A stretch of DNA of 64,000 nt from Firmicutes bacterium HGW-Firmicutes-9. Its GTDB lineage: Bacteria; Bacillota; Clostridia; Christensenellales; CAG-138. The stretch spans positions 424,089 to 488,088 of the forward strand of contig PGZM01000001.1 in assembly GCA_002841395.1 (NCBI GenBank), written 5' to 3'. A model generated the notes under the pieces. That model saw only the letters and a program-made list of their open reading frames with translations. It did no database searches and was not told the origin of the DNA. Within the stretch, counting starts at the first letter, position 1. Every line of letters starts with the position of its first letter. Shown here one piece after another: positions 10,136 through 19,315 of this stretch. The translations under genes and the position numbers were made by a program.

Positions 10136-10554
10136 AGCGTTACTTCTCCAAACTGATTGATGACGCGCACAATGCCTGCGTTCTTGATCAGGCGATTGCA
10201 CATGATGCACGGTTCCGGCTGCTCGATCGGACGATCAAATCCTTCATAACCGTAAAGATATAGGGTGCTGCCGAGCATTTCGTTGCGGCTTGCGCTGATG
10301 ATAGCGTTCGCCTCTGCGTGCACCGCGACGCATTTTTCGTATTGTTCGCCATGGGGGATATTGTGGCGATCTCTCCAGCAGGAGCCGACGTCGCAGCAGT
10401 TTTCGTCGCCGCGCGGCGCGCCGTTGTATCCTGTTGCGATAATCTCGTCGTTCTTGACGATGACCGCGCCATATTGGCGGCGAAGGCAGGTGGAGCGTTT
10501 TGCAACCTCGGATGCGATCTTGAGGTAGTAATCTTGTTTAGAAATGCGTTCCAT
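10132..10554 (-). CDS. dCMP deaminase (ComEB-like)
   Basis: CVAVHAEANAI and PEPCIMCNRLI zinc motifs; TGYNGAPRG; ATGA overlap with thyX. Confidence 0.93.
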   Translation of the reverse strand: MERISKQDYYLKIASEVAKRSTCLRRQYGAVIVKNDEIIATGYNGAPRGDENCCDVGSCWRDRHNIPHGEQYEKCVAVHAEANAIISASRNEMLGSTLYLYGYEGFDRPIEQPEPCIMCNRLIKNAGIVRVINQFGEVTL

Positions 10555-10700
10555 TGTTCATCCCCCTTTTCAGCTATTTTCGCATACCACGCGCAAGATC
10601 GCAAGATTTTCTCTTGGATTGCCGGATGAAACACGCAAAATATTGTAGCCTTTACTGTGCTCTATCCCAAGATGGTGATTCTTGAGATATTCTGCAGCAT

Positions 10701-10731
10701 AAAAAAACAGGCGCGAAGTGCGCCCGTTTTT
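10701..10731 (-). terminator. Probable (bidirectional) terminator of MATE gene
   Basis: AAAACAGGCGC-GAAGT-GCGCCCGTTTTT. Confidence 0.65.
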
Positions 10732-10738
10732 GTGATAC

Positions 10739-12139
10739 TTACGCGAGAGCCGGCGGTTCCGGCGGCATGGTTCGGATGCGGGAGTTGTAGACACGCGCGA
10801 ACATAATCAGCGCGATGACGATCGTGAAAACTTCGGCAATCGGGAACGCCCACCAGACCGCGGTGACCTCGTTGAAGATTTTTGAGAGCAGCCACGCAGC
10901 GGGGATCAGCACAAAGAGCTGGCGCGCCAGCGAAAGATACATGCTGTAAGTGCCCTTGCCGATGGCTTGGAACATGACCGAGCAAAGGATGCTCACCGAA
11001 GCGAGCGAAAGTCCGATCGGTATGATCGTGAGCGCGGCTCTGCCGATGCGGAGCATCTCGGTTGTTGCATTGAACATCCCCAGTATCTGATCCGGCAGCA
11101 CCAGAAAGATCGTCGTCATCAAAAGCATCATCACCAAACCGGCCATCATGGCGAGCCGCCAGGTTCGCATCACACGCTTTCTATTCTGAGCGCCGTAGTT
11201 GAAGGCGATGATGCTCATCGCGGCGCTGGTCATGCCAAAGAGCGGCATCATGGCGACGGACTGTACGCGGAAATAGATGCCGAACACCGCGACGGCAGTC
11301 TCCGTATACGCAATCAGGATTCCGTTGAGCGCAAGCGTCATCACGGTGCCGAGCGCCTGAAGGATGATGCTCGGCGCGCCGACTGCGTAGATGTCGCGCA
11401 CGATTTTAACATCAGGGCGCAGATGCTTGGCCCGGAGGCGCACTTCGTTTTTCTTGCTGAAGATCAGCGCAAACGAGATCAACATCGCGAGCACCTGCCC
11501 GCCGACGGTTGCGATCGCCGCGCCGGCCATACCGAGCTTTGGGAAGCCGAGCAGGCCGAAGATCAGGATCGGGTCGAAGATGATGTTGAATACCGCGCCG
11601 GAGATCTGAACGACCATCACGTAGAAGTTTTTGCCCTGCGATTGCAAAATGCGCTCGCAATAGATCTGCATGAACAAACCAACCGAACAGGTCAGAATGA
11701 TCGTAAGATATGTAACGCCGTATTCGTACGTCTGCGGAACATCCGTATATGCCCGCATAAACGGGCGCGTGCCGAAGATGCCGAGGAGCACGAACACGAG
11801 CATGGAGATGAACATCAGCGTAAAACCGTTGCCCGCCGCATGCTCCGCTTCCTCGTGCCGCTTTGCGCCGAGACGACGCGAGATCAGCGAGTTGATGCCG
11901 ATGCCCGTGCCGACTGCCACGGAGATCATCAGCATAAAGATCGGAAACGAAAGCGATACCGCCGTCAACGCGCTTTCGCCAAGATAGGACACAAATATGC
12001 TGTCAACGATGTTGTAGACCGCCTGAATCAGCATGGAGATCGCAAGTGGAACACCCATGCCGAAGAGCAGTTTGCCCTCCGGCTGCGTTGCCATTTTATT
12101 CGTCCGCACAGAAGCGGGAGAGGGAGTCGTACTTTCCAT
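10739..12139 (-). CDS. MATE family efflux transporter
   Basis: 466 aa, 12 TM; GKLLFGMGVPLAISMLIQAVYNIVDSIFVSYLGESALTAVSLSFP. Confidence 0.94.
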   Translation of the reverse strand: MESTTPSPASVRTNKMATQPEGKLLFGMGVPLAISMLIQAVYNIVDSIFVSYLGESALTAVSLSFPIFMLMISVAVGTGIGINSLISRRLGAKRHEEAEHAAGNGFTLMFISMLVFVLLGIFGTRPFMRAYTDVPQTYEYGVTYLTIILTCSVGLFMQIYCERILQSQGKNFYVMVVQISGAVFNIIFDPILIFGLLGFPKLGMAGAAIATVGGQVLAMLISFALIFSKKNEVRLRAKHLRPDVKIVRDIYAVGAPSIILQALGTVMTLALNGILIAYTETAVAVFGIYFRVQSVAMMPLFGMTSAAMSIIAFNYGAQNRKRVMRTWRLAMMAGLVMMLLMTTIFLVLPDQILGMFNATTEMLRIGRAALTIIPIGLSLASVSILCSVMFQAIGKGTYSMYLSLARQLFVLIPAAWLLSKIFNEVTAVWWAFPIAEVFTIVIALIMFARVYNSRIRTMPPEPPALA

Positions 12140-12273
12140 AAGATAGGTTGACCAATATCCGTTTCATAAAATTCCGGTGCCGGGCACAGCCCGACGAACC
12201 AACAAACCGCAAGAACACACAGTTTCCCGCGGTGATGGGATTGTAGCATGAATAAAAATTACTGGCAAGTAAA

Positions 12274-12301
12274 AAGGCACACAGGAAAATCCGCGTGCCT
12301 T
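12274..12301 (-). terminator. Candidate terminator downstream of the SLOG gene
   Basis: AAGGCAC...GTGCCTT with a T run on the minus strand. Confidence 0.5.
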
Positions 12302-12324
12302 GATTGAGATGTTATTCAGTGAGA

Positions 12325-12849
12325 CTATAGATCGAGGAAACGTTCCGCGAGATTGTCAACGGGAATGCCGGAATCGAGCGCGTAGTTGACCGTGTACAGT
12401 GTACCGCCGCGCATGCGCCGTAAATACGCGATGCAGCGGCCTGTGTTGTCAACCAGATAGCGGTTTCTGCGCCGCATGGACTCCGGCGAGCAAAGCTCCG
12501 CCGCATACCAAACCTCGGTTGCTTCATCTAGGATTACCTGATATCTCGCCTTGTCGCGCGCGCTCCAGCCTGTGGTCTGGTTCTGTCCGGGCAGCGCGAG
12601 GTGGAGGGAAAGGCTGGGATGCTGCGTGCGCTTTTGCAGCACACATTCGGCGGCGATGGTATCAAATCCCTGCGCGCCGCCGACGAAGAACTCCGTCACG
12701 CCGTCCTCGATTGCCGCATCCACGGCACGGGAAAGACAGTAGAGCAGATGCTGCATCTCTTCGGAAGATTCATCGCCGTGCGCTGGCAGCGCGTCGGGCC
12801 TGTGCCCGGTAAAACAACAGCCGCTGACGCGGTTAAACAGGTCTTGCAT
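12325..12849 (-). CDS. SLOG/DUF1273 (YpsA-like) family protein
   Basis: CCFTGHRPDALP...EFFVGGAQGFDTIAAECVL...RRNRYLVDNTGRCIAYL. Confidence 0.8.
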   Translation of the reverse strand: MQDLFNRVSGCCFTGHRPDALPAHGDESSEEMQHLLYCLSRAVDAAIEDGVTEFFVGGAQGFDTIAAECVLQKRTQHPSLSLHLALPGQNQTTGWSARDKARYQVILDEATEVWYAAELCSPESMRRRNRYLVDNTGRCIAYLRRMRGGTLYTVNYALDSGIPVDNLAERFLDL

Positions 12850-13702
12850 CCATCCTCCGTGCACCAATACGATTCAGCGCCTCCGCGGCGTCGCCGCTCT
12901 GTAAAGCGGCAAGCGTCGCGTTCAACAGCCCTGGTGCTTCCTCGCAGGCGCGCTCAAACAGCTCAACAAACGATTCCGTCCTCGTGTGCTCCGGCTCCCA
13001 GGGCGCGCGCCATTCGGCATGGTTAAGATTCAGGCGGTCGTCGGGGTCGGGATGATGTGCGACGAGAAAGCCTGTCAGCTTGCCGGGGATGTTCAACAGC
13101 CGCTCAAGGCCGGAGAAGAATCGAAGCTTGTGATTGTTCGGGTCGTAGGAGATCGAGTTGACGAGTATCCATTTATGATAGCCGCGCGCGAACGTTCCGC
13201 GCGTCTCCAGCGAAAACAACGTCTTGCTCAATTGAGCGTGAAACGCATCCAGCTTGCGGAGGTGCTTTGTTTGATAAAACCTGCGCGGCTTCTCGGGTAC
13301 GCCGGGGAATGCAACGCGCGACGCCATCATCAGATCCATCTGGATTTCAGACGGCGTGTGCTTGCTGCCCGCAAAGCGCGCCTCGATATAAGGATGCGCG
13401 ATCGTATCCAGCAAAAAGTGGCACAGAAAGCCGAGCACGTAAGCCTGCTTTGGCTCGCTGTCGGCAAGCGGAAGCATCGCGGCGAGCAGCTTGCGCCCGT
13501 CGAGTACATGCAGCTTTTCCGCGAGGACGAGTCCGCTTTTTTGAAACAGCGGTTTGGGCATCCCGTCGCCGAAATACGGGTCGGGACCCATGGTGCCAAT
13601 CAGGAACTCGGCGCGATAGCGGCGCGCGAGATCGGCGACGGCCTCGGAAGATTGTTGCAGCGCGGTGAGGCCAACCAGCGCGTGTGTAAAATTATACGGC
13701 AT
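12833..13702 (-). CDS. Zinc-dependent phospholipase C-like protein
   Basis: MPYNFTHALVGLTAL, GTMGPDPYFGD, GFLCHFLLDTIAHPYIE are typical of the Zn-dep PLC-like family. Confidence 0.8.
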   Translation of the reverse strand: MPYNFTHALVGLTALQQSSEAVADLARRYRAEFLIGTMGPDPYFGDGMPKPLFQKSGLVLAEKLHVLDGRKLLAAMLPLADSEPKQAYVLGFLCHFLLDTIAHPYIEARFAGSKHTPSEIQMDLMMASRVAFPGVPEKPRRFYQTKHLRKLDAFHAQLSKTLFSLETRGTFARGYHKWILVNSISYDPNNHKLRFFSGLERLLNIPGKLTGFLVAHHPDPDDRLNLNHAEWRAPWEPEHTRTESFVELFERACEEAPGLLNATLAALQSGDAAEALNRIGARRMDARPV

Positions 13703-13707
13703 GCTTT

Positions 13708-13737
13708 ATTATAGGATCATTCTGCACGCGCCTTCAA
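13708..13737 (-). promoter_or_regulatory. Candidate sigmaA promoter, -10 only 5 nt from ATG
   Basis: Minus strand TTGAAG-N18-TATAAT-AAAGC-ATG. Confidence 0.55.
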
Positions 13738-14069
13738 TCCCCGAAACGCAGAAAACACAAATTTCACGTGTGGATTTTCATGAAAACGACTGCATATGCG
13801 TGAATATCAATTGTGAAGTTGCTGCGACTCGGCAAAATTCAGCAAAAACCCGAGAACATGCGGCGATAGAAGATCAAAAACGCGAAAAAGTCCTGTTTTA
13901 TATGAGAATACGAAGGAAACAGCCTGTGCCGGATCACTCGATGCCTTGATTTAGTCATGAATATTTTCTTACAAAAACGTAGAAAATTTGAAAATCTTGC
14001 GTTTACCTATGGTACTTTTTAGAACGAGCGTGTTACAATACCCTTGATAGCACGACTGAGGTGGAGAGC

Positions 14070-14945
14070 ATGAAAAAGATCGTTAAGCGCAGGAGAACTT
14101 TTCGCATCAATAACCCGCTTGCGTTTGGTATTCTGTGCGCGATGATCCTCGTTCTGCTCGCGGGCATCACCTATGCCCTCGTTGCAGGTGTCATTTCTCC
14201 CGCTATCGTAAACTATCAGATCGCAAACGCGACGCCTTCACCCACGCCGACGGTCGCACCCGTGACCGCGACGCCTTCGCCGACGGTCGATCCTATGTTG
14301 CCGACGCCAACACCCACGCTGGAGCCCGGCGCAACGCCGACGCCCACGCAGGAGCCGGCTGGCGCACTGGAAGGCCGCATCATCGGCATAGACCCCGCGC
14401 GCGGCTACAGCTCGCAGATTCAAGGCGTGTCCACCAAGATTTACGCAAACCGCCTCAACTTCGCGGTAGCGACCTTGGTCAAGGAACGTCTGGAAGCGGA
14501 AGGAGCAACGGTCGTGTTCACGCTTTCAAGCGTGAAGGACGACAAGACCGCAGCACAGCGCGTGAAGATTCTCAACGACGGAAACGTCGAGATTGCGATT
14601 CGAATCGAGTGCAACTTTGTGAAATCGACCGATACACGCGGCGCTATGGCCTGGGTGCCGGAGAAGCACGACAAGAAGTCGGAGTGCGACAAGCTCGCGC
14701 AGACAGTACTGGGGGCATATGTTGATGCGACGGGATTGCCGCTAAGACAGATCAAGGACACCTCGGTGATCACAAAAACCGACGAGACCTTCCTCAGTGA
14801 CACGAAAGCGCCCGTGTTTACGTTATTCCTAGGCCACATTAGTAACTCCGCGGAGGATAAGAAGATCAACGACGAAGACTTCCAAAAGACGATGGCGCAA
14901 GCCATAGTAACCGGTATTCTCAAATACCTTGGGGTCAATCAATAG
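14070..14945 (+). CDS. Membrane-anchored N-acetylmuramoyl-L-alanine amidase (Amidase_3) fold protein with Pro/Thr-rich linker; likely catalytically degenerate
   Basis: N-terminal TM, linker TPSPTPTVAP...TPTPTQEPAG, then GRIIGIDPARGYSSQ...LNFAVATLVKERLEAEGATVVFT; expected zinc-ligand positions substituted. Confidence 0.7.
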   Translation: MKKIVKRRRTFRINNPLAFGILCAMILVLLAGITYALVAGVISPAIVNYQIANATPSPTPTVAPVTATPSPTVDPMLPTPTPTLEPGATPTPTQEPAGALEGRIIGIDPARGYSSQIQGVSTKIYANRLNFAVATLVKERLEAEGATVVFTLSSVKDDKTAAQRVKILNDGNVEIAIRIECNFVKSTDTRGAMAWVPEKHDKKSECDKLAQTVLGAYVDATGLPLRQIKDTSVITKTDETFLSDTKAPVFTLFLGHISNSAEDKKINDEDFQKTMAQAIVTGILKYLGVNQ

Positions 14946-14960
14946 TATTTTATCGATAGA

Positions 14961-14987
14961 GAGCCGCCGAAAAGGGCGGTTCTTTTT
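14961..14987 (+). terminator. Rho-independent terminator
   Basis: GAGCCGCC-gaaaag-GGCGGTTC-TTTTT. Confidence 0.75.
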
Positions 14988-15268
14988 CTGCGAGTTGGCG
15001 CAAACCGATTCTGTGAGAACCAGGTTTTCGGTGTTTTTCGGTAATATAGTCGAAAATTCGCGTGAAAATCGCCCGAAATCACTCTTGAAGAAACGATATG
15101 CACGTATTGAGAAGCAGATTTTATGCAATTTGTTGCTTTTCTCTCTATTGCATCAGTGTTATAGACAACTACAATACGGCCGGAAAAAAGAAAAAATTCG
15201 ACCGCGTTGTTGGGATAAGTTTGGTGTATAATTTGTACGCCAGTATTGGATAAGGTAGGTGGATTGAA

Positions 15269-16585
15269 TTGAGGAACACGTTTCGAGGCGGTGTTCATCC
15301 CCTTCATCACATCGGTGAAGGAAAGCCGCTGACACAGGCATGCCCCATCCGCGTTTATTCAGCGGATACGGTCGTGATACCGGTCGGCATGCATCTTGGC
15401 GCACCAAGCGCGCCATGTGTCGCGAAAGGACAGCGCGTCAAGATGGGTGAAGTCATCGCGACACCCGTTGGCGGGTTTGGTTTGCCCGTCCACGCGAGTG
15501 TTTCGGGAGAGGTTTTGTTTGTCGAAGAACGGCAGATGCTCAGGAATCGTCCTGAGGTATGCATCGGTATCCAAAACGACCATTTGGATGAGTGGGTAGA
15601 GCTGACGCCGATGAACGCGCAGAACGCGACCCCGGCGGAGATCATCGCAGCCGTCAAGAACGCAGGCATCTGCGGCATGGGCGGCGCTGCGTTTCCCACG
15701 CATGTGAAGATGTCGATTCCGGAAGGCAAAAAGGCGGATGTCGTCATTCTCAACGGCGCAGAATGCGAGCCGTATCTGACGGCCGATCATCGCATGATGC
15801 TGGAACAAAGCGAGCGCATTGTGGAGGGCATCAAGCTCATTCTGCGCGCGACCGGCGTGAGCCGCGCCGTACTCGCCATCGAGACCAACAAGCCCGATGC
15901 GATTGCGCGCATGCGCGAGGCGGTTTCCGGCGAGAGCGCGATCAGCGTTTTGCCGCTGAAGACGAAATACCCGCAAGGCTCTGAAAAGCAGTTGATTCAC
16001 GTTGTGACCGGGCGCGAAGTGCCGCGCGGCAAGCTGCCGTTGGATGCTGGCGCGCTGGTCTTCAACTTCAGCACCGCGGCGGCGGTCTATGATGCGGTTG
16101 CACTGGGCAAGCCGCTCGTCGAGCGTGTGACAACCGTCACCTGCGGCGTGAAAGAGCCAAGCAACCTATTGCTCCGCGTTGGTACGCGGTATGAAGACGC
16201 GATCAATGCCTGCGGCGGTTTGGTAGAAGGCGCACGGAAAGTATTCGCAGGCGGTCCCATGACGGGACTTTGCGCGGCAGATCTGAACGTGACCATGACC
16301 AAGGCGACCAACGGCATCGTGGTGTTTGACGACCAGCAGGCAAAGGAAGTGGAGGAGAGCGCGTGCATTCGCTGCGCCCGCTGCGTCCATGTCTGCCCGA
16401 TCGGACTGCACCCATATTTGATGCGCACGGACCTCGATAGGCGGGACACAGACAGCGCGAAGCAGCACGGCCTGATGGACTGCGTGCTCTGCAGCGCGTG
16501 CTCCTACATCTGCCCCGCGCGGCGATATCTTTCCTCGAGCTTTAAGGCAGCGAGAGAAGATTTGGCCGCAAAGGCGAGGAGGTAA
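15269..16585 (+). CDS. rnfC: Electron transport complex subunit RnfC
   Basis: TFRGGVHPLHHIGEGKPL N-terminus; two ferredoxin motifs CIRCARCVHVCPIG and CVLCSACSYICPA; TTG start with SD. Confidence 0.96.
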   Translation: MRNTFRGGVHPLHHIGEGKPLTQACPIRVYSADTVVIPVGMHLGAPSAPCVAKGQRVKMGEVIATPVGGFGLPVHASVSGEVLFVEERQMLRNRPEVCIGIQNDHLDEWVELTPMNAQNATPAEIIAAVKNAGICGMGGAAFPTHVKMSIPEGKKADVVILNGAECEPYLTADHRMMLEQSERIVEGIKLILRATGVSRAVLAIETNKPDAIARMREAVSGESAISVLPLKTKYPQGSEKQLIHVVTGREVPRGKLPLDAGALVFNFSTAAAVYDAVALGKPLVERVTTVTCGVKEPSNLLLRVGTRYEDAINACGGLVEGARKVFAGGPMTGLCAADLNVTMTKATNGIVVFDDQQAKEVEESACIRCARCVHVCPIGLHPYLMRTDLDRRDTDSAKQHGLMDCVLCSACSYICPARRYLSSSFKAAREDLAAKARR

Positions 16586-16590
16586 CGCAT

Positions 16591-17541
16591 ATGGAACAGA
16601 ACAAACGATTTTTAGTATCCACGGCACCGCACATCTTCGCAAAAGACACCACCGCGGTGTTGATGCTGGATGTCATCGCGGCGCTGATGCCAACCGTCGC
16701 AGCCGGCATCTGGCTGTTCGGCTGGAGCGCTGCCCGCGTGATCTTGATCTGCGTGGTCAGCAGTGTTGGCTTTGAGTTTCTTTGGCAGGTTCTGCTGAAG
16801 AAGCCGATCACCGTCAACGATCTGTCTGCGGTGGTGACGGGCATTATTCTTGCGCTGACGATGCCCGCAAATGCACCGTGGTGGATGCTTGTCGTCGGCA
16901 GCGCGGTTGCGATCGTGCTCGTCAAGCAGATGTTCGGCGGCATTGGCGATAACTTCGTCAACCCCGCGGCAACCGCGCGTGCGGTGCTGCTCGCGAGCTG
17001 GCCTGCTCTGATGAGCGGCGGCGCGTATACGGCGCCGATGGACGCTGTCTCGAGCGCAACACCGCTGGCGATCTTCGGACGCACGGCGGAGGCTGCGGCA
17101 AGCGCTGCGCCTTCTACGCTGGATATGTTCATCGGACGCATTCCCGGCTGCATCGGCGAGGTGAGCAAGATTGCAATCCTGCTGGGTCTTCTGTACCTGC
17201 TGATTCGCAAGACGATCACTTGGCACATTCCTGTGACCATGATCGGCTCGTTCATGCTCTTTACGTGGCTCTTCGGCGGCGATCCGCTGCAGGGCGTGCT
17301 GATGGGCAGTGTGCTCTTCGGCGCGGTGTTCATGGCGACGGACTACGTCACCTGCCCGATGACGCACAAAGGCCAGCTGATCTTTGCCGGCGGCGCGGGC
17401 TTGATGATCGCTCTGATTCGTGCTTTCGGCGGATATCCGGAAGGTACGATGTACGCAATCCTGCTGATGAACGTGCTGACCCCGCTCATCGACCGCATGA
17501 CGCGCGGCAGAATCTACGGGGAGGTGAAGGCGCGTGCGTAA
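16591..17541 (+). CDS. rnfD: Electron transport complex subunit RnfD
   Basis: Multi-TM, AVVTGIILALTMPANAPWWM, flavinylation site DAVSSATPL; position in operon. Confidence 0.95.
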   Translation: MEQNKRFLVSTAPHIFAKDTTAVLMLDVIAALMPTVAAGIWLFGWSAARVILICVVSSVGFEFLWQVLLKKPITVNDLSAVVTGIILALTMPANAPWWMLVVGSAVAIVLVKQMFGGIGDNFVNPAATARAVLLASWPALMSGGAYTAPMDAVSSATPLAIFGRTAEAAASAAPSTLDMFIGRIPGCIGEVSKIAILLGLLYLLIRKTITWHIPVTMIGSFMLFTWLFGGDPLQGVLMGSVLFGAVFMATDYVTCPMTHKGQLIFAGGAGLMIALIRAFGGYPEGTMYAILLMNVLTPLIDRMTRGRIYGEVKARA

Positions 17542-18085
17542 GATTTTGATATTAGGGCTTAAGCTCTTCCTGCTCGCGGCTGTTGCGGGTCTCGCGCTGG
17601 GGCTGACCAACATGGTCACCTATGCGCCCATTCAGCAGCAGGCGATTCTTGCGGCGGAAGCCGCGCGTACGGCTGTTTTGCCCGCGGCTGGCAGCTTTAC
17701 ACAAGCGACCGCGCCGGAGGGCCTTCTGGACGCATATGTAGGCTATGACGCGACTGGCACTGTGGTCGGTATGACCGGAACCATCGTAACCAAGGGATAC
17801 GGCGGCGATATCGAAGTGACGGTCGGCATCGACCTCAACGGCACGGTCACCGGCATATCCGTCGGCGGATCGAGCTTTGCGGAGACCGCAGGCCTCGGCG
17901 CGCGCGCCAAGGAGCCGTGGTTTGCCGAGCAGTTCATCGGCACGATGTCGCCGATCGCAATCGTCAAGGATGGCGGCTCAGTCGATGCCATCACGTCGGC
18001 AACCATCACATCTCGCGCGGTTACCAAGGCGGTCGACGCCGCGGTTCTTGCGCTGGGCGGCATGACGCTGCCAACGGAGGGATAA
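17534..18085 (+). CDS. rnfG: Electron transport complex subunit RnfG
   Basis: FMN-binding domain, GYGGDIEVTVGIDLNGTVTGISV, VDAITSATITSRAV. Confidence 0.94.
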   Translation: MRKILILGLKLFLLAAVAGLALGLTNMVTYAPIQQQAILAAEAARTAVLPAAGSFTQATAPEGLLDAYVGYDATGTVVGMTGTIVTKGYGGDIEVTVGIDLNGTVTGISVGGSSFAETAGLGARAKEPWFAEQFIGTMSPIAIVKDGGSVDAITSATITSRAVTKAVDAAVLALGGMTLPTEG

Positions 18086-18089
18086 CACA

Positions 18090-18719
18090 ATGGAACAGAA
18101 TCAATCGCTAAAAAGCATATTCTTCAACGGTGTAATCACCGAGAACCCGACTTTCCGGCTCGTGCTTGGTACATGCCCGACGATGGCGGTTACCACGAGC
18201 GCGACGAACGGGGTTGGCATGGGCGCAGCGGCGACGTTTGTGCTCATCGGCTCGAACATCGTGATCTCGATGTTGAGAAACTTCATTCCGGACAAGATCC
18301 GCATTCCGTCGTTCATCATCGTCATCTGCACATTCGTGACCATGGTGCAGATGTTCATGAATGCGTTTCTGCCTTCGCTCTATCAGAGCCTCGGCATCTT
18401 CCTGCCGCTGATCGTGGTCAACTGCATCATCCTCGCCCGCGCGGAAGCGTTTGCGAGCAAGAACTCCGTGCTGCACAGCGCGATGGACGGTATCGGCATG
18501 GGTGTGGGCTTCACGCTTGCGCTGACCATCATCGGCAGCATCCGCGAGATTCTCGGCAATGGCACGATCTTCGGCACGCAGGTGTTCGGAGCCGGCTACC
18601 AGCCGATGCTGCTGTTGATTCTGCCCGCGGGCGGATTCATCGTGTATGGACTGTTGCTTGCGGCGTTTAACGCTTTGAGCGCAAAGGCTGATCAGAGGAA
18701 GGAGGCGAAGAGCGAATGA
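18090..18719 (+). CDS. rnfE: Electron transport complex subunit RnfE
   Basis: FNGVITENPTFRLVLGTCPTMAVTTSATNGVGMG. Confidence 0.95.
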   Translation: MEQNQSLKSIFFNGVITENPTFRLVLGTCPTMAVTTSATNGVGMGAAATFVLIGSNIVISMLRNFIPDKIRIPSFIIVICTFVTMVQMFMNAFLPSLYQSLGIFLPLIVVNCIILARAEAFASKNSVLHSAMDGIGMGVGFTLALTIIGSIREILGNGTIFGTQVFGAGYQPMLLLILPAGGFIVYGLLLAAFNALSAKADQRKEAKSE

Positions 18720-19312
18720 ACCCCATCGTAAAAGTTCTGCTGTTTATGTTCAGCTGCGTGCTGACCAATAACTACATCTTCTCCCGTTTCCTTGGCGTTT
18801 GCCCGTTCCTCGGTGTTTCCAACAAGGTGGAAACAGCCTTTGGCATGGGTATGGCGGTTACGTTTGTCATGGCGCTGGCGAGCTTGTTTACGTACTTTGT
18901 GTACTACTACGTGCTCATCCCGATGGGTCTTGCGTACCTGAATACCATCGCGTTTATCCTCGTCATCGCCTCGCTCGTGCAGGTGGTGGAGATGTTCCTC
19001 AAGAAGTCTGCGCCATCGCTCTACAGCGCGCTCGGCATCTATCTGCCGCTGATTACGACCAACTGCGCTGTGCTCGGCGTCACGATTCTGAACATCTCGG
19101 AAGAGTACAACCTGCTCTTTTCCGTGCTCAACGGCACGTTCGGCGCGCTGGGTTTCCTGGTTGCGATCGTGCTGATGGCAGGCGTACGCGAGCGGCTAGA
19201 GAGCGCGAAGATCTCCGCGCCGCTGAAGGGATTTCCCATCTCGCTGGTGATCGCGGGCTTGATGAGCATCGCGTTCCTCGGCTTTTCAAACATGTTTGCG
19301 GGGGTGATGTAA
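18716..19312 (+). CDS. rnfA: Electron transport complex subunit RnfA
   Basis: VLTNNYIFSRFLGVCPFLGVSNKVETAFGMG; ATGA overlap with rnfE. Confidence 0.95.
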   Translation: MNPIVKVLLFMFSCVLTNNYIFSRFLGVCPFLGVSNKVETAFGMGMAVTFVMALASLFTYFVYYYVLIPMGLAYLNTIAFILVIASLVQVVEMFLKKSAPSLYSALGIYLPLITTNCAVLGVTILNISEEYNLLFSVLNGTFGALGFLVAIVLMAGVRERLESAKISAPLKGFPISLVIAGLMSIAFLGFSNMFAGVM

Positions 19313-19315
19313 GCT

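Noticed and set aside
10967-12151. 394-aa plus-strand ORF
   Set aside because: Antisense shadow of MATE transporter; H/R/D-rich translation
12120-12250. Possible fifth leaderless gene (MATE at 12139)
   Set aside because: TATCTT abuts the ATG directly so predicted +1 would fall inside the ORF; start codon uncertain
14238-14365. Short tandem-like repeats (acgccttcaccca/acgccgacg) as a possible repeat array
   Set aside because: Low-complexity codons of the Thr/Pro linker in the amidase-like protein, not a CRISPR or VNTR array
16612-17619. 335-aa minus-strand ORF
   Set aside because: Antisense to rnfD, biased composition
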